Assembly (NCBI GenBank): GCA_016709225.1
Contig: JADJEE010000012.1
Coordinates: 2,771,501-2,835,500 of the forward strand
From: Deltaproteobacteria bacterium
GTDB lineage: Bacteria; Myxococcota_A; Polyangia; Nannocystales; Nannocystaceae
Direction: 5' to 3'
DNA: 64,000 nt
Shown: positions 1 to 6,657 of the stretch, piece by piece
How positions within the stretch are numbered: position 1 is the stretch's first letter
Layout: every line of letters begins with the position of its first letter
Position numbers and translations under genes: made by a program
Notes under the pieces: generated by a model
What the model was told of the DNA's origin: nothing
The model's input: only the letters and a program-made list of their open reading frames with translations
Databases searched by the model: none

Positions 1-2
1 AG

Positions 3-284
3 GTTGCCGCGCGGGCCGGTGCGATGCTCGCGGTCGGTGGCGCGCTGGCGTTCTTGGCCCTGGCGTTGCTGCTGGCCGCGGCCGCGTTCGCGCTGGCGCT
101 CGTGATGCCGGCCTGGGGCGCGTGTCTGATCGTCGGTACGCTGGTCGGGATCATCGCCGCGATCGTGCTGGTGCGCGCGCGCAACGGCCTGGTCAGCCAC
201 GGCTTCGGCGAGCAGACCACGCTCGCCCTTGCGGAGTCCAAGCAATGGATCGGGGAAAAATCCAGCGAGAAAAAGCCGAGCTAG
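3..284 (+). CDS. Phage-holin superfamily III-like membrane protein (5' end outside window)
   Basis: The reading frame is open to the left edge, so the true start probably lies upstream; an ATG at 24 gives 86 residues. Two hydrophobic stretches, rich in Ala/Leu and then Ile/Val, are separated by a short PAWG turn, followed by a polar tail ending in EKKPS. This is the shape of the Phage_holin_3_6 (putative Actinobacteriophage holin III) family, which despite its name is mostly chromosomal and found beside other small membrane proteins, as here. It overlaps the next gene by 40 bases. It is probably an inner-membrane stress or envelope protein; the biochemical role is unknown. The family call rests on topology and context, not on a catalytic motif. 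Confidence 0.6.
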   Translation, partial: VAARAGAMLAVGGALAFLALALLLAAAAFALALVMPAWGACLIVGTLVGIIAAIVLVRARNGLVSHGFGEQTTLALAESKQWIGEKSSEKKPS

Positions 285-505
285 TCGCGAGGATCCGCGA
301 TCGTCGGGCGCAGCTCGACGTCACCCTCGGACGTCTGCAGGGCACCGTCGAGCAGGTCCGCGAGCTGCCGGCGAAGGTGCGCGCCAACGTGCAGCGCGTG
401 CGGAGCCTGACCGCACTGGCGGTGGCGGTCACGGCGGTCGGGCTCGCGTCGGTGCTGATCGTGCGCGCGCTGGTCGGTTCCCCACGCCCGCGTCGGCGGC
501 GGTGA
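245..505 (+). CDS. DUF3618-like small membrane-anchored protein
   Basis: 86 residues. The N-terminal half is a charged helix (about residues 1-45) with the REKAELVARIRDRRAQLD pattern typical of DUF3618 proteins, followed by one membrane segment around residues 54-74 (LTALAVAVTAVGLASVLIVRAL) and a basic tail. The ATG at 245 was chosen because GGAG lies about 8 bases upstream and because it removes an Arg-rich, non-protein-like extension. It overlaps the end of the holin-like gene, suggesting translational coupling. DUF3618 proteins usually sit next to holin-superfamily, YtxH and DUF883 genes, which matches this locus. The function is unknown; peripheral membrane or stress roles are commonly assumed. 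Confidence 0.65.
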   Translation: MDRGKIQREKAELVARIRDRRAQLDVTLGRLQGTVEQVRELPAKVRANVQRVRSLTALAVAVTAVGLASVLIVRALVGSPRPRRRR

Positions 506-654
506 GACGCGATCGGGCGGCCGCCGGCTTCGCTCGTGTCGCCCACGGCCCGGTTGCACGGGCCTTCGGGTGCGATCCGCGTCCGGGATTGCCTCGTCCA
601 ACGGGCCGCACTACCGTGACGCTCCGCCGAACGCGACGCGGGCGAGGAGACATC

Positions 655-957
655 ATGTTCGATCGTGCGAAGGACTACGGCGAGTCGGCACTGGCAGCCA
701 TCGGACTGCAACCCCGGCGCTCCACCTCCGACTACCTCTTGCCGGCCCTCGGGCTGTTCGGCGTCGGTGTGCTCGTGGGCGCTGGGCTGGGTTTGATGTT
801 CGCGCCCAAGCGCGGCGCCGAGCTGCGCGGCGACATCAGCCGCGGCGTGCGTACCGTGGGCGAGAAGATCCGCCGCCGTCGCGAGTCGATCGATGCGTCC
901 GACGCCGACGCCAGCGAGGCCGGCGACGACGTGCTCACCGCGGTGCCCACCCGCTAG
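655..957 (+). CDS. YtxH domain-containing protein
   Basis: 100 residues. An N-terminal soluble stretch is followed by a Gly-rich membrane helix at about residues 27-46 (LPALGLFGVGVLVGAGLGLM), then FAPKRGAELRGDI, a close match to the YtxH signature (membrane helix, then APxxGxxxR), and a basic coiled tail (VGEKIRRRRESID). A GAGGAG sequence sits a few bases before the ATG at 655. YtxH proteins are small general-stress membrane proteins without an assigned biochemical activity. It is followed after 11 bases by the DUF883-like gene, so the two are probably co-transcribed. The 149 bases upstream (506-654) contain no gene and could hold a promoter. Confidence 0.7.
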   Translation: MFDRAKDYGESALAAIGLQPRRSTSDYLLPALGLFGVGVLVGAGLGLMFAPKRGAELRGDISRGVRTVGEKIRRRRESIDASDADASEAGDDVLTAVPTR

Positions 958-968
958 AGGATTCTCCG

Positions 969-1172
969 ATGTCGAAGACCACCAGTGCAGCCGCCGATCC
1001 CATCGAGGTCGAGGTCCACGAGCGCGAAGACGACGAGCCGGCGCAGCCGCTGCTCGATCGGCTCGAGAATCTCGGCGAGCAGGTCACCCAGTTCGTCACC
1101 GAGCGCCCGCTCACCGCCGTCGGCATCGCGCTGGCGGTTGGCTTCCTGGTCGGTCGCATCGCGCGGCGCTAG
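969..1172 (+). CDS. Small membrane-anchored protein, DUF883/ElaB C-terminus-like
   Basis: 67 residues. A very acidic N-terminal region (EVEVHEREDDEP) leads to an amphipathic helix and a C-terminal membrane segment, TAVGIALAVGFLVGRIARR. The RPLTAVGIALAVGFLVGR ending is the hallmark of DUF883-type proteins (ElaB/YqjD in enterics), which bind ribosomes at the membrane in stationary phase; whether this short version does so is unknown. It lies 11 bases after the YtxH gene and 13 bases before the next small gene. Confidence 0.6.
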   Translation: MSKTTSAAADPIEVEVHEREDDEPAQPLLDRLENLGEQVTQFVTERPLTAVGIALAVGFLVGRIARR

Positions 1173-1185
1173 AGCCGAAGGGCCC

Positions 1186-1527
1186 ATGAGCAGCGCCGAG
1201 TCCGACGACCCTCCCGCGGCGGGCATCGATCCCGCCAAGCTCCTCGACGCCGCGGCCCAGGAGATCGCGGCCGAGGCCCGCCGTCATCCGCTGCGCACGC
1301 TCGGTGTCGCGTTCGCGGCCGGCTACGTGCTCGGCGGCGGCGTGCCGCAGTTCGCCGTGCGCATGGCCGCCACCGCGGTGCTGCGCAGCCTCGGGCGCGC
1401 AGTGATCACGAGCGGCCTCGCCGTCGATCTCGCCCGCGGCGCGATGGGAGGTTCACGGCGTGGGCGTGCGCCCAACGGCAAGCCCAAGCCCCGGCGCCGC
1501 AAAGCCGGCGACCACCTGCCATCGTAG
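1186..1527 (+). CDS. Small membrane-associated protein, last gene of the stress-protein cluster
   Basis: 113 residues. A polar N-terminus (to about residue 30) is followed by RRHPLRTLGVAFAAGYVLGGGVPQF, a Gly-rich hydrophobic segment that resembles the C-terminal DUF883 segment, and then by a second weakly hydrophobic helix and a strongly basic tail (GRAPNGKPKPRRRK). The ATG at 1186 is preceded by GAAGGG. It follows the DUF883-like gene by 13 bases and looks like a diverged extended paralogue of it. No enzymatic motif is visible. Confidence 0.55.
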   Translation: MSSAESDDPPAAGIDPAKLLDAAAQEIAAEARRHPLRTLGVAFAAGYVLGGGVPQFAVRMAATAVLRSLGRAVITSGLAVDLARGAMGGSRRGRAPNGKPKPRRRKAGDHLPS

Positions 1528-1617
1528 CGCTCGTGCATCCGAGTTCGCTGGATTCGTGCGACGCGGTGGCCGGACGTCGCGGCCGAACCGAACGCGGCCC
1601 GGCGTTACGAAGCGAGC

Positions 1618-2904
1618 ATGCGTTGGTGGGTGGGGCAACATCGGTTGGACACGACGGCATGGAATCTGGCGCGGGCCGCGGTTTTCGTCGCGGGCTGCGG
1701 CGCTCGTGGTGGGGCCGCCCACGATGGCGGAATGGACGGGGACGGCACCGGTGTCGCCGACTCGACGGGGTCGATCTGCGTCACCGGCGGTTGTAGCGAG
1801 ACCAACACCGATGTGTACCCCTACTACGACCCCGACTGCCTCGCCGACGCCGACTGCGACCCCGGGTGGGGCTGTGTCGAAGAGCGGTGCGTCGCGCTGC
1901 CCAGCCTCGCTCGGTGCGCTGCGGACTCGCTCGCCGCCGAGATCCCCTGGGGCGTGACTCAGGCGCCGGTGATGTCGCTCGCATTCGTGGCGAACGAAAC
2001 CCCGGCCGTGCTGTGCCTCGGCGGTGGCTCGCCCGAGTTACTCACCGAGGGCGCAGCGTCGCAGGTTCTCGCCGGCGAGGTTGCAGTGATCGACGCGGTG
2101 GTCGCCGATCTCGACGGCGACGCGAACCTCGAATTCGTCGCCACCGATGGCGCCCAGATCTTCCGCCAAGGCCAAGTCGCCGAGTCGCAGCCGACCTTAC
2201 TGGTCGACGCGAGCGTCGACCGCGTGTTCGTCGGAGACGCCACCGGCGATACGCTGCTCGACGTGTTCGGACGCAGCACCGATCACCTCTCGGTCGTGCT
2301 TGCGCCGGCGATCGGCGCGGGAGACTACGGCGTGCCGATCGATGTCCCGCTGCCAGCAGCGGCCGACGCGGTCGCCGTAGGTGACATCGATGGCGATGGG
2401 GTGCTCGAGCTCGTCGTCGCGATGTCGATGGACGGCACAATGCGGATCGCCACGGTCGACCTCGCGGCCGAGCCTGCGGTTCACCTGCTGACCGGTGAGC
2501 ACGAGGCGGTCTCGGCGTTGGCCGTCGGGCGCTTGAATGACGACGCTCGCGACGACATCGCCGTGATTGGCCCGCGAGGCGCATCGGGCCCGACATTCCT
2601 GACGACCCTGCTGTGGGTCTCGGATGACGTCGTCGCGTCGAATCCGGTGTCGCTCAGCGGCAGCTATGCGACGGCGCTCATCGGTGCGTTCGGTCGTGGC
2701 GGCGCCGAGTCCGTGATCCTCGGCGGCGCGAGCGAGCTGCGCGTCGTCGAGTACGACTTCGGCGAGCCCAGCTGCTACAGCGTCTACCCCAGCGGGCCCG
2801 GCGGGCCCGCAACGGCGCTCGCGGCTGGCGATCGCGACGGCGATGGCAAGCCCGAGCTGCTGCGCGGCGGCGGAACCTCGGTGGGTAGCTTCGCGTCCTA
2901 CTGA
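1618..2904 (+). CDS. Secreted FG-GAP/VCBS-type repeat protein (putative lipoprotein)
   Basis: 428 residues. The N-terminus has a possible lipobox (FVAGC, Cys at about residue 27), then a short Asp/Gly linker and a Cys-rich module (CLADADCDPGWGCVEERCV). The rest carries Asp-rich repeats of the FG-GAP/VCBS type: VADLDGDANLEFV, VGDIDGDGVLELVV and, near the end, AGDRDGDGKPELL. Such repeats bind Ca2+ and build a beta-propeller on the cell surface. The start is uncertain because the first 18 residues are not signal-like; the 90 bases upstream contain no better candidate. It converges with the next gene and overlaps its 3' end by 7 bases. The specific ligand is unknown. Confidence 0.6.
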   Translation: MRWWVGQHRLDTTAWNLARAAVFVAGCGARGGAAHDGGMDGDGTGVADSTGSICVTGGCSETNTDVYPYYDPDCLADADCDPGWGCVEERCVALPSLARCAADSLAAEIPWGVTQAPVMSLAFVANETPAVLCLGGGSPELLTEGAASQVLAGEVAVIDAVVADLDGDANLEFVATDGAQIFRQGQVAESQPTLLVDASVDRVFVGDATGDTLLDVFGRSTDHLSVVLAPAIGAGDYGVPIDVPLPAAADAVAVGDIDGDGVLELVVAMSMDGTMRIATVDLAAEPAVHLLTGEHEAVSALAVGRLNDDARDDIAVIGPRGASGPTFLTTLLWVSDDVVASNPVSLSGSYATALIGAFGRGGAESVILGGASELRVVEYDFGEPSCYSVYPSGPGGPATALAAGDRDGDGKPELLRGGGTSVGSFASY

Positions 2905-4454
2905 ACCAGCGCACACGTGGCGGGGTCGAGATGCGCCGCGGCGCTCACCGGCAGCTCGGTGCGCGGGAGCTGCTCCGGATGCTCGATGAGCGACGTGGTG
3001 GTGCGCAGCAGCTCCCGGCTGAGCTGGGTCACTCGCAGCACGTCGTCGACGAACGCTCGATCGTCGCGGGCGTCGCACGCGGCGGCGAACGCTGCGACGC
3101 GGGTGCGATGCGAGCCGCTGTCGTCGGTGTCGCCGAGGTTGGCGAGGAGCTCGGCAGCGGGTGTTCCCGCGGCCGGGGCAGCCGCCTGCAGCGCGGTGAC
3201 GAATCCCTCGCGCAGGCGTGTCGGCGTGGCGTCGCCGGACGTTGGTGCGAACGCGAGCAGGCCGCAACGGGCGTCCGAGAACAGCGGACGCGTGAAGTCG
3301 ACCGCCAGTACGTCGAGCGCGAACGCTTCGTCGATGATGCCCCGGTCGATCAACGCTCGAACGTACGCGACATCGAATCCTGCGCGCTCGGGGAAGGCGA
3401 ACTTGAACTCGGTGTCGACGCGCCCGCTGACTCCGGGGACGACCTGGCCGGCCGCCTTCACCGCGGCATCGTAGGCCGTGGACTCGATCGTCACGCCGGT
3501 GGTCATCCCCCACAGTGGGTCGAGCAGCGCGTCGGCCGGGATCGCCGACACCGGCCCATCGATCGTCGTGCCCGCCGCATCGAGATTGATCTGCTCGCTG
3601 CAGAACAGCGGACGTAGCAGCGTCGCGAGCTTGCCCGTCGGCTTGGTCTGCGCATCGATCCGCGCGGCGATGATCGCATCATTGCCGACGCGCACCAGCG
3701 CCTCCAGCTCGCGTCCATCTCCGCGTTGACCGAGCATCGCACCGTGCGCGGCGAACAAGGCATCGACGCCGGGCAGCGGCTTGCCGCTGGATTCCCAGTG
3801 CAGCCACGGATCGTCGAGCTCCTTCATCAGGACGCCGCCGTCGCGATGGCATCGACCGCAGTTGGAGGTGCCCGCGGCGGCAGCGAGCGAATCGCCCTTG
3901 AACTCGAACCGGCCGCTGCTGAAGACCCAGTAGTCGTAGAGTCCGGTGCGGCGGTCCAGGGCCTGCATCTCGATGAACGTGCGACGACCGAGGTCCTCGC
4001 TGGGCTTCACCGCCAACAACGTGAAGAGTAGCGCGTGCGGCGGCCGCGACCCGCACGCCCGCGAGGTCACCGTGCGGTAGTTGTCGGGGTTCGGATCGAT
4101 CCGTGCGTCGTCGGAGACGAACCTCGTGATGAGCTCGCGCCCCGGCTCGCAGCCCTCGGGGTCGACGGCGGCGAGCATGGCGACCATGTCGCGGTAGTCG
4201 GCCGCGCAGCCGCGTGCACCTTTGATGAGGAACGCCGCGATCGGATCGTCGACGTCGACGAGCGCCTCGAGGGCGATGCCCTCGACCGCCTGACAGCCGA
4301 AGTCCGCAGGGTCGAGCGCGTCGGCCTTGCCGCCGGACGGATCGTCGTCGCCGGCGTCGTCGTCGCTGGCCGGCGCACACGCCAGGGCAGCGGCGAGCGC
4401 GGCCGCGGCCGCGACGCGTCGTGGCCGCCTCGGAAGTTGCGCAGGGATCGACAC
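2898..4454 (-). CDS. Lipoprotein with a single c-type haem motif
   Basis: 518 residues from a GTG at 4454. A basic N-terminus and an Ala/Leu core end in ALAC (lipobox), followed by an Asp-rich DDDPSGGKAD linker. The central part contains SNCGRCHRDGG, a CxxCH haem-attachment motif, in a segment describing a one-haem electron-transfer or oxidase-like protein; the rest (RLREGFVTALQAAAP, RVTQLSRELLRTT) is helical. The frame stays open upstream to 5018 but that part is antisense to the RCC1 gene and Pro/Gly-rich, so the GTG just before the signal peptide was preferred. It is divergent from the RCC1 lipoprotein gene, with 190 bases between. I recognise no named family; a periplasmic or outer-membrane cytochrome is inferred. 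Confidence 0.65.
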   Translation of the reverse strand: MSIPAQLPRRPRRVAAAAALAAALACAPASDDDAGDDDPSGGKADALDPADFGCQAVEGIALEALVDVDDPIAAFLIKGARGCAADYRDMVAMLAAVDPEGCEPGRELITRFVSDDARIDPNPDNYRTVTSRACGSRPPHALLFTLLAVKPSEDLGRRTFIEMQALDRRTGLYDYWVFSSGRFEFKGDSLAAAAGTSNCGRCHRDGGVLMKELDDPWLHWESSGKPLPGVDALFAAHGAMLGQRGDGRELEALVRVGNDAIIAARIDAQTKPTGKLATLLRPLFCSEQINLDAAGTTIDGPVSAIPADALLDPLWGMTTGVTIESTAYDAAVKAAGQVVPGVSGRVDTEFKFAFPERAGFDVAYVRALIDRGIIDEAFALDVLAVDFTRPLFSDARCGLLAFAPTSGDATPTRLREGFVTALQAAAPAAGTPAAELLANLGDTDDSGSHRTRVAAFAAACDARDDRAFVDDVLRVTQLSRELLRTTTSLIEHPEQLPRTELPVSAAAHLDPATCALVQ

Positions 4455-4644
4455 TTGCGGTGGTGAAGTGACACCGCGGGCGAGATGGTTCAGGAGATGG
4501 CCCAGCGGCCCGGGGCACCCACGCCGCGGCTGCGGGTGGCCCGGGCCGAACCCTCCGCCCCCGGCCGGCCGGCCGGGCGGACGAGTGGCGCAAGCGTGGG
4601 CGGCACGCTCTGGCGCGCCCGCGCCCGCGTATGCTGGCGGGCGA
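4455..4644. promoter_or_regulatory. Divergent intergenic region between haem lipoprotein and RCC1 lipoprotein
   Basis: 190 bases between two divergently read genes, so both promoters should be here. It holds a very GC-rich stretch with reiterated GGCCGG units near 4560-4578. No convincing -35/-10 pair or operator was identified. Confidence 0.3.
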
Positions 4645-5829
4645 TTGGTCCGAAGATGGCGTCTCCCCGTCGCGTTCGCGTCGCTGCTCGCGTGCGTGAC
4701 CGCCTGCCCCACCGCAGCGCCGCCGCCGACGGTCACGCGACCGCCGACGAGCACGCCACCCACGACCAAGCCGCCGACCCGGGCGGCCGACGTGTTCACG
4801 CAGGTGGCCTCGCGAGGCGAGCACACCTGTGCGGTGCGCGAGGGCGGCGAGGTGTTGTGTTGGGGCAAGAACACGTACGGCCAGCTCGGCGACGGCAGCC
4901 GTGAGGATCGCGCGAACGCGGTGCGCGTCGCCGGGCTCACGCGGGTGCGCGAGGTTGCCGTGGGGCTCGACTTCAGCTGCGCGCTGCTGCAGGCGGGCAC
5001 GGTCTCGTGTTGGGGCAACGATCAAGATGGTCAGCTCGGCGGTGGCAAGGGTGGTCGACCCGGTGCGATGAACTCCGCGCCGCAGGCGGTGTTCGGCCTG
5101 CGCGACGTGCAGCAGCTGTCGGCGGGTGACTACTTCGCCTGCGCGCGCATCCGCGACGGCGGCGTGCGCTGTTGGGGCAACGCGGAGAACGGCCAGCTCG
5201 GCAGCGACAGCCAGCGGGTGTTTCCTTCGCCGCGCACGATTCCCGAGGTGAACGGCGTCGTCGATGTCGCCTGCGGTGGCGCGCACGTGTGCGCTGCGAC
5301 GGTCGGTGGCAAGGTGCTGTGCTGGGGTCGCAACACCGAGGGTCAGCTCGGCGATGGCAAGAGCGGCTCGCGCGTACGCGCGGTCGAGGTCAAGGGATTG
5401 CTCGATGCCGTCGACGTCGCCTCGGGTGCAAACCACACCTGCGCGCTGCGACGCGGCGGTCCGGTCGCGTGCTGGGGCGACAACGTCGCCAGTCAGCTCG
5501 GCGCCGGCGCCCGCAACGAACGCAAGCGCGACGAGCCGGTCGCCGTCGCGGGTCTCGTGCAGATCGCCGCACTCGCGGGCGGCAGCAACTTCACCTGCGC
5601 CCTCGCCCGCAACGGCCGGCTGTCGTGCTGGGGCGGCAACGAGTCGGGCCAGCTCGGCCTCGCACCCTCGAGCGCAGTGCACCCCTCACCGAACGTCGTG
5701 CGCAACCTCGCCGACGTCACCGCAATCGGGCTCGGGGCCCGCCACGCCTGCGCCGCCCGCAAGAGCGGCGACGTGGTGTGCTGGGGCAGCAACGAGCACG
5801 GCGCGCTGGGGCCTCGACCGCTGCGGTGA
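4645..5829 (+). CDS. RCC1-repeat lipoprotein, seven-bladed propeller
   Basis: 394 residues from TTG at 4645, chosen because it directly precedes a basic n-region and hydrophobic core with a perfect lipobox (SLLAC; a second Cys follows in VTAC). A Thr/Pro linker leads to seven repeats of about 50 residues, each with an HTCA/FSCA strand and a CWGxNxxGQLG turn (CWGKNTYGQLG, CWGNDQDGQLG, CWGNAENGQLG, CWGRNTEGQLG, CWGDNVASQLG, CWGGNESGQLG, CWGSNEHGALG). Seven RCC1 units make one closed propeller. Cys pairs recur in each blade and may form disulfides, as expected outside the cytoplasm. RCC1 proteins mediate protein-protein contacts; the partner is unknown. The frame extends upstream to 4327 but that part overlaps the divergent gene. 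Confidence 0.85.
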   Translation: MVRRWRLPVAFASLLACVTACPTAAPPPTVTRPPTSTPPTTKPPTRAADVFTQVASRGEHTCAVREGGEVLCWGKNTYGQLGDGSREDRANAVRVAGLTRVREVAVGLDFSCALLQAGTVSCWGNDQDGQLGGGKGGRPGAMNSAPQAVFGLRDVQQLSAGDYFACARIRDGGVRCWGNAENGQLGSDSQRVFPSPRTIPEVNGVVDVACGGAHVCAATVGGKVLCWGRNTEGQLGDGKSGSRVRAVEVKGLLDAVDVASGANHTCALRRGGPVACWGDNVASQLGAGARNERKRDEPVAVAGLVQIAALAGGSNFTCALARNGRLSCWGGNESGQLGLAPSSAVHPSPNVVRNLADVTAIGLGARHACAARKSGDVVCWGSNEHGALGPRPLR

Positions 5830-5906
5830 CGCGCGGCGGCCGGGCTCCGCGGTGAAGCGCAGCGTTGGCTCCGCGGGGCTCCGCGTCGAGCACCGCGGGA
5901 GCACGA

Positions 5907-6488
5907 TCACAGCTCGTCGAAGAGCGATGCCACCGCCAGGGCGACGTCTTCGAAGGGCTCCGCGCGGACCACGGACTCGTCACCCACGTCCAGGACGACC
6001 TGGTAGCCCGGTTCGGTGAAGCGGTGGACGCGGAGCGTCCGACGATCGGGATCGAGCACCCAATAGTCCGGGATTCCGACCGCATGATAGAGGCGCAACT
6101 TCTCCCAGAGATCGCGCGCTGCGTTGCCGCGGCTCAGGATCTCACAGATCCAGTCGGGACGGACTTCGACAGGGCCGCTCTCGGGGAAGCTGGCGAGATG
6201 CTCGCGTCGCCATCCCACGACGTCGGGACGGACGATCGTGTCCGCGGCGAGGCGCACCTCGACTTCGCTGGCGAAGCGCCATCCGCCGGGTCGGTTGGGG
6301 TCGTCCGGGCGGCCATCGAAGGGGCCGAGCGAGCGCCCGAGTCGAAGCTGCGCCGCGCCGTGGCGTCCGCTCGGCGCTGCCTTGCGCACGAGCTCGCCAG
6401 CAAGTAGCTCATGAAACCGATCAGGCTCGGGAATCGCGAAGAACTCGGCCTGGGTCGCACGGGCCAGCTGGGTCGCAGGCGGTGTCAT
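5907..6488 (-). CDS. Uma2 family (DUF820) putative restriction-fold endonuclease
   Basis: 193 residues. The fold order of the Uma2/DUF820 family is visible: an N-terminal RFHELLAGELVR, GRHGAAQLRLGRSLGPF, then EVEVRLAADTIVRPDVVGW (acidic active-site strand), PDWICEILSRGNAARDLWEKLRLYHAVGIPDYWVLDP and a C-terminal beta segment. The Glu in CEILS, the Asp in RPDVVGW and the Lys in EKLRLYHA correspond to the PD-(D/E)XK-like catalytic residues of the family. Length is normal. The role of Uma2 proteins is unproven; they often occur singly and in many copies. The ATG at 6488 lies inside a perfect 14-base palindrome. It converges with the RCC1 gene. Confidence 0.85.
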   Translation of the reverse strand: MTPPATQLARATQAEFFAIPEPDRFHELLAGELVRKAAPSGRHGAAQLRLGRSLGPFDGRPDDPNRPGGWRFASEVEVRLAADTIVRPDVVGWRREHLASFPESGPVEVRPDWICEILSRGNAARDLWEKLRLYHAVGIPDYWVLDPDRRTLRVHRFTEPGYQVVLDVGDESVVRAEPFEDVALAVASLFDEL

Positions 6489-6494
6489 GACACC
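6481..6494. promoter_or_regulatory. Perfect 14-bp palindrome overlapping the Uma2 start codon
   Basis: GGTGTCATGACACC is its own reverse complement. It covers the ATG (minus strand 6488-6486) and is well placed to bind a dimeric repressor or to fold in the mRNA over the start codon. No regulator is encoded next to it, so autoregulation or a chance palindrome are both possible. Confidence 0.35.
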
Positions 6495-6657
6495 TGGAAG
6501 CCTATCACCGCGCAGCGTTGGTGCAGGCGGCAGCGACGGCGGTGGGTCGTCGCTCCGCCCCGCGGCTGCCGTGCCCGGCGTGGATGCGCGCGCTCACGAC
6601 GTTCGGGGCGCCTGCCGGTGACAGCGCGCGCGCGCATCGAGTACACCCGAGACGACG

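Noticed and set aside
3..284. Prophage remnant because of the holin-like gene
   Set aside because: No other phage gene, integrase or att site is near; the family is common in chromosomal stress clusters.
4455..5018. N-terminal extension of the haem lipoprotein to 706 residues
   Set aside because: Pro/Gly/Arg-rich, antisense to RCC1 repeats, and places the signal peptide inside the protein.
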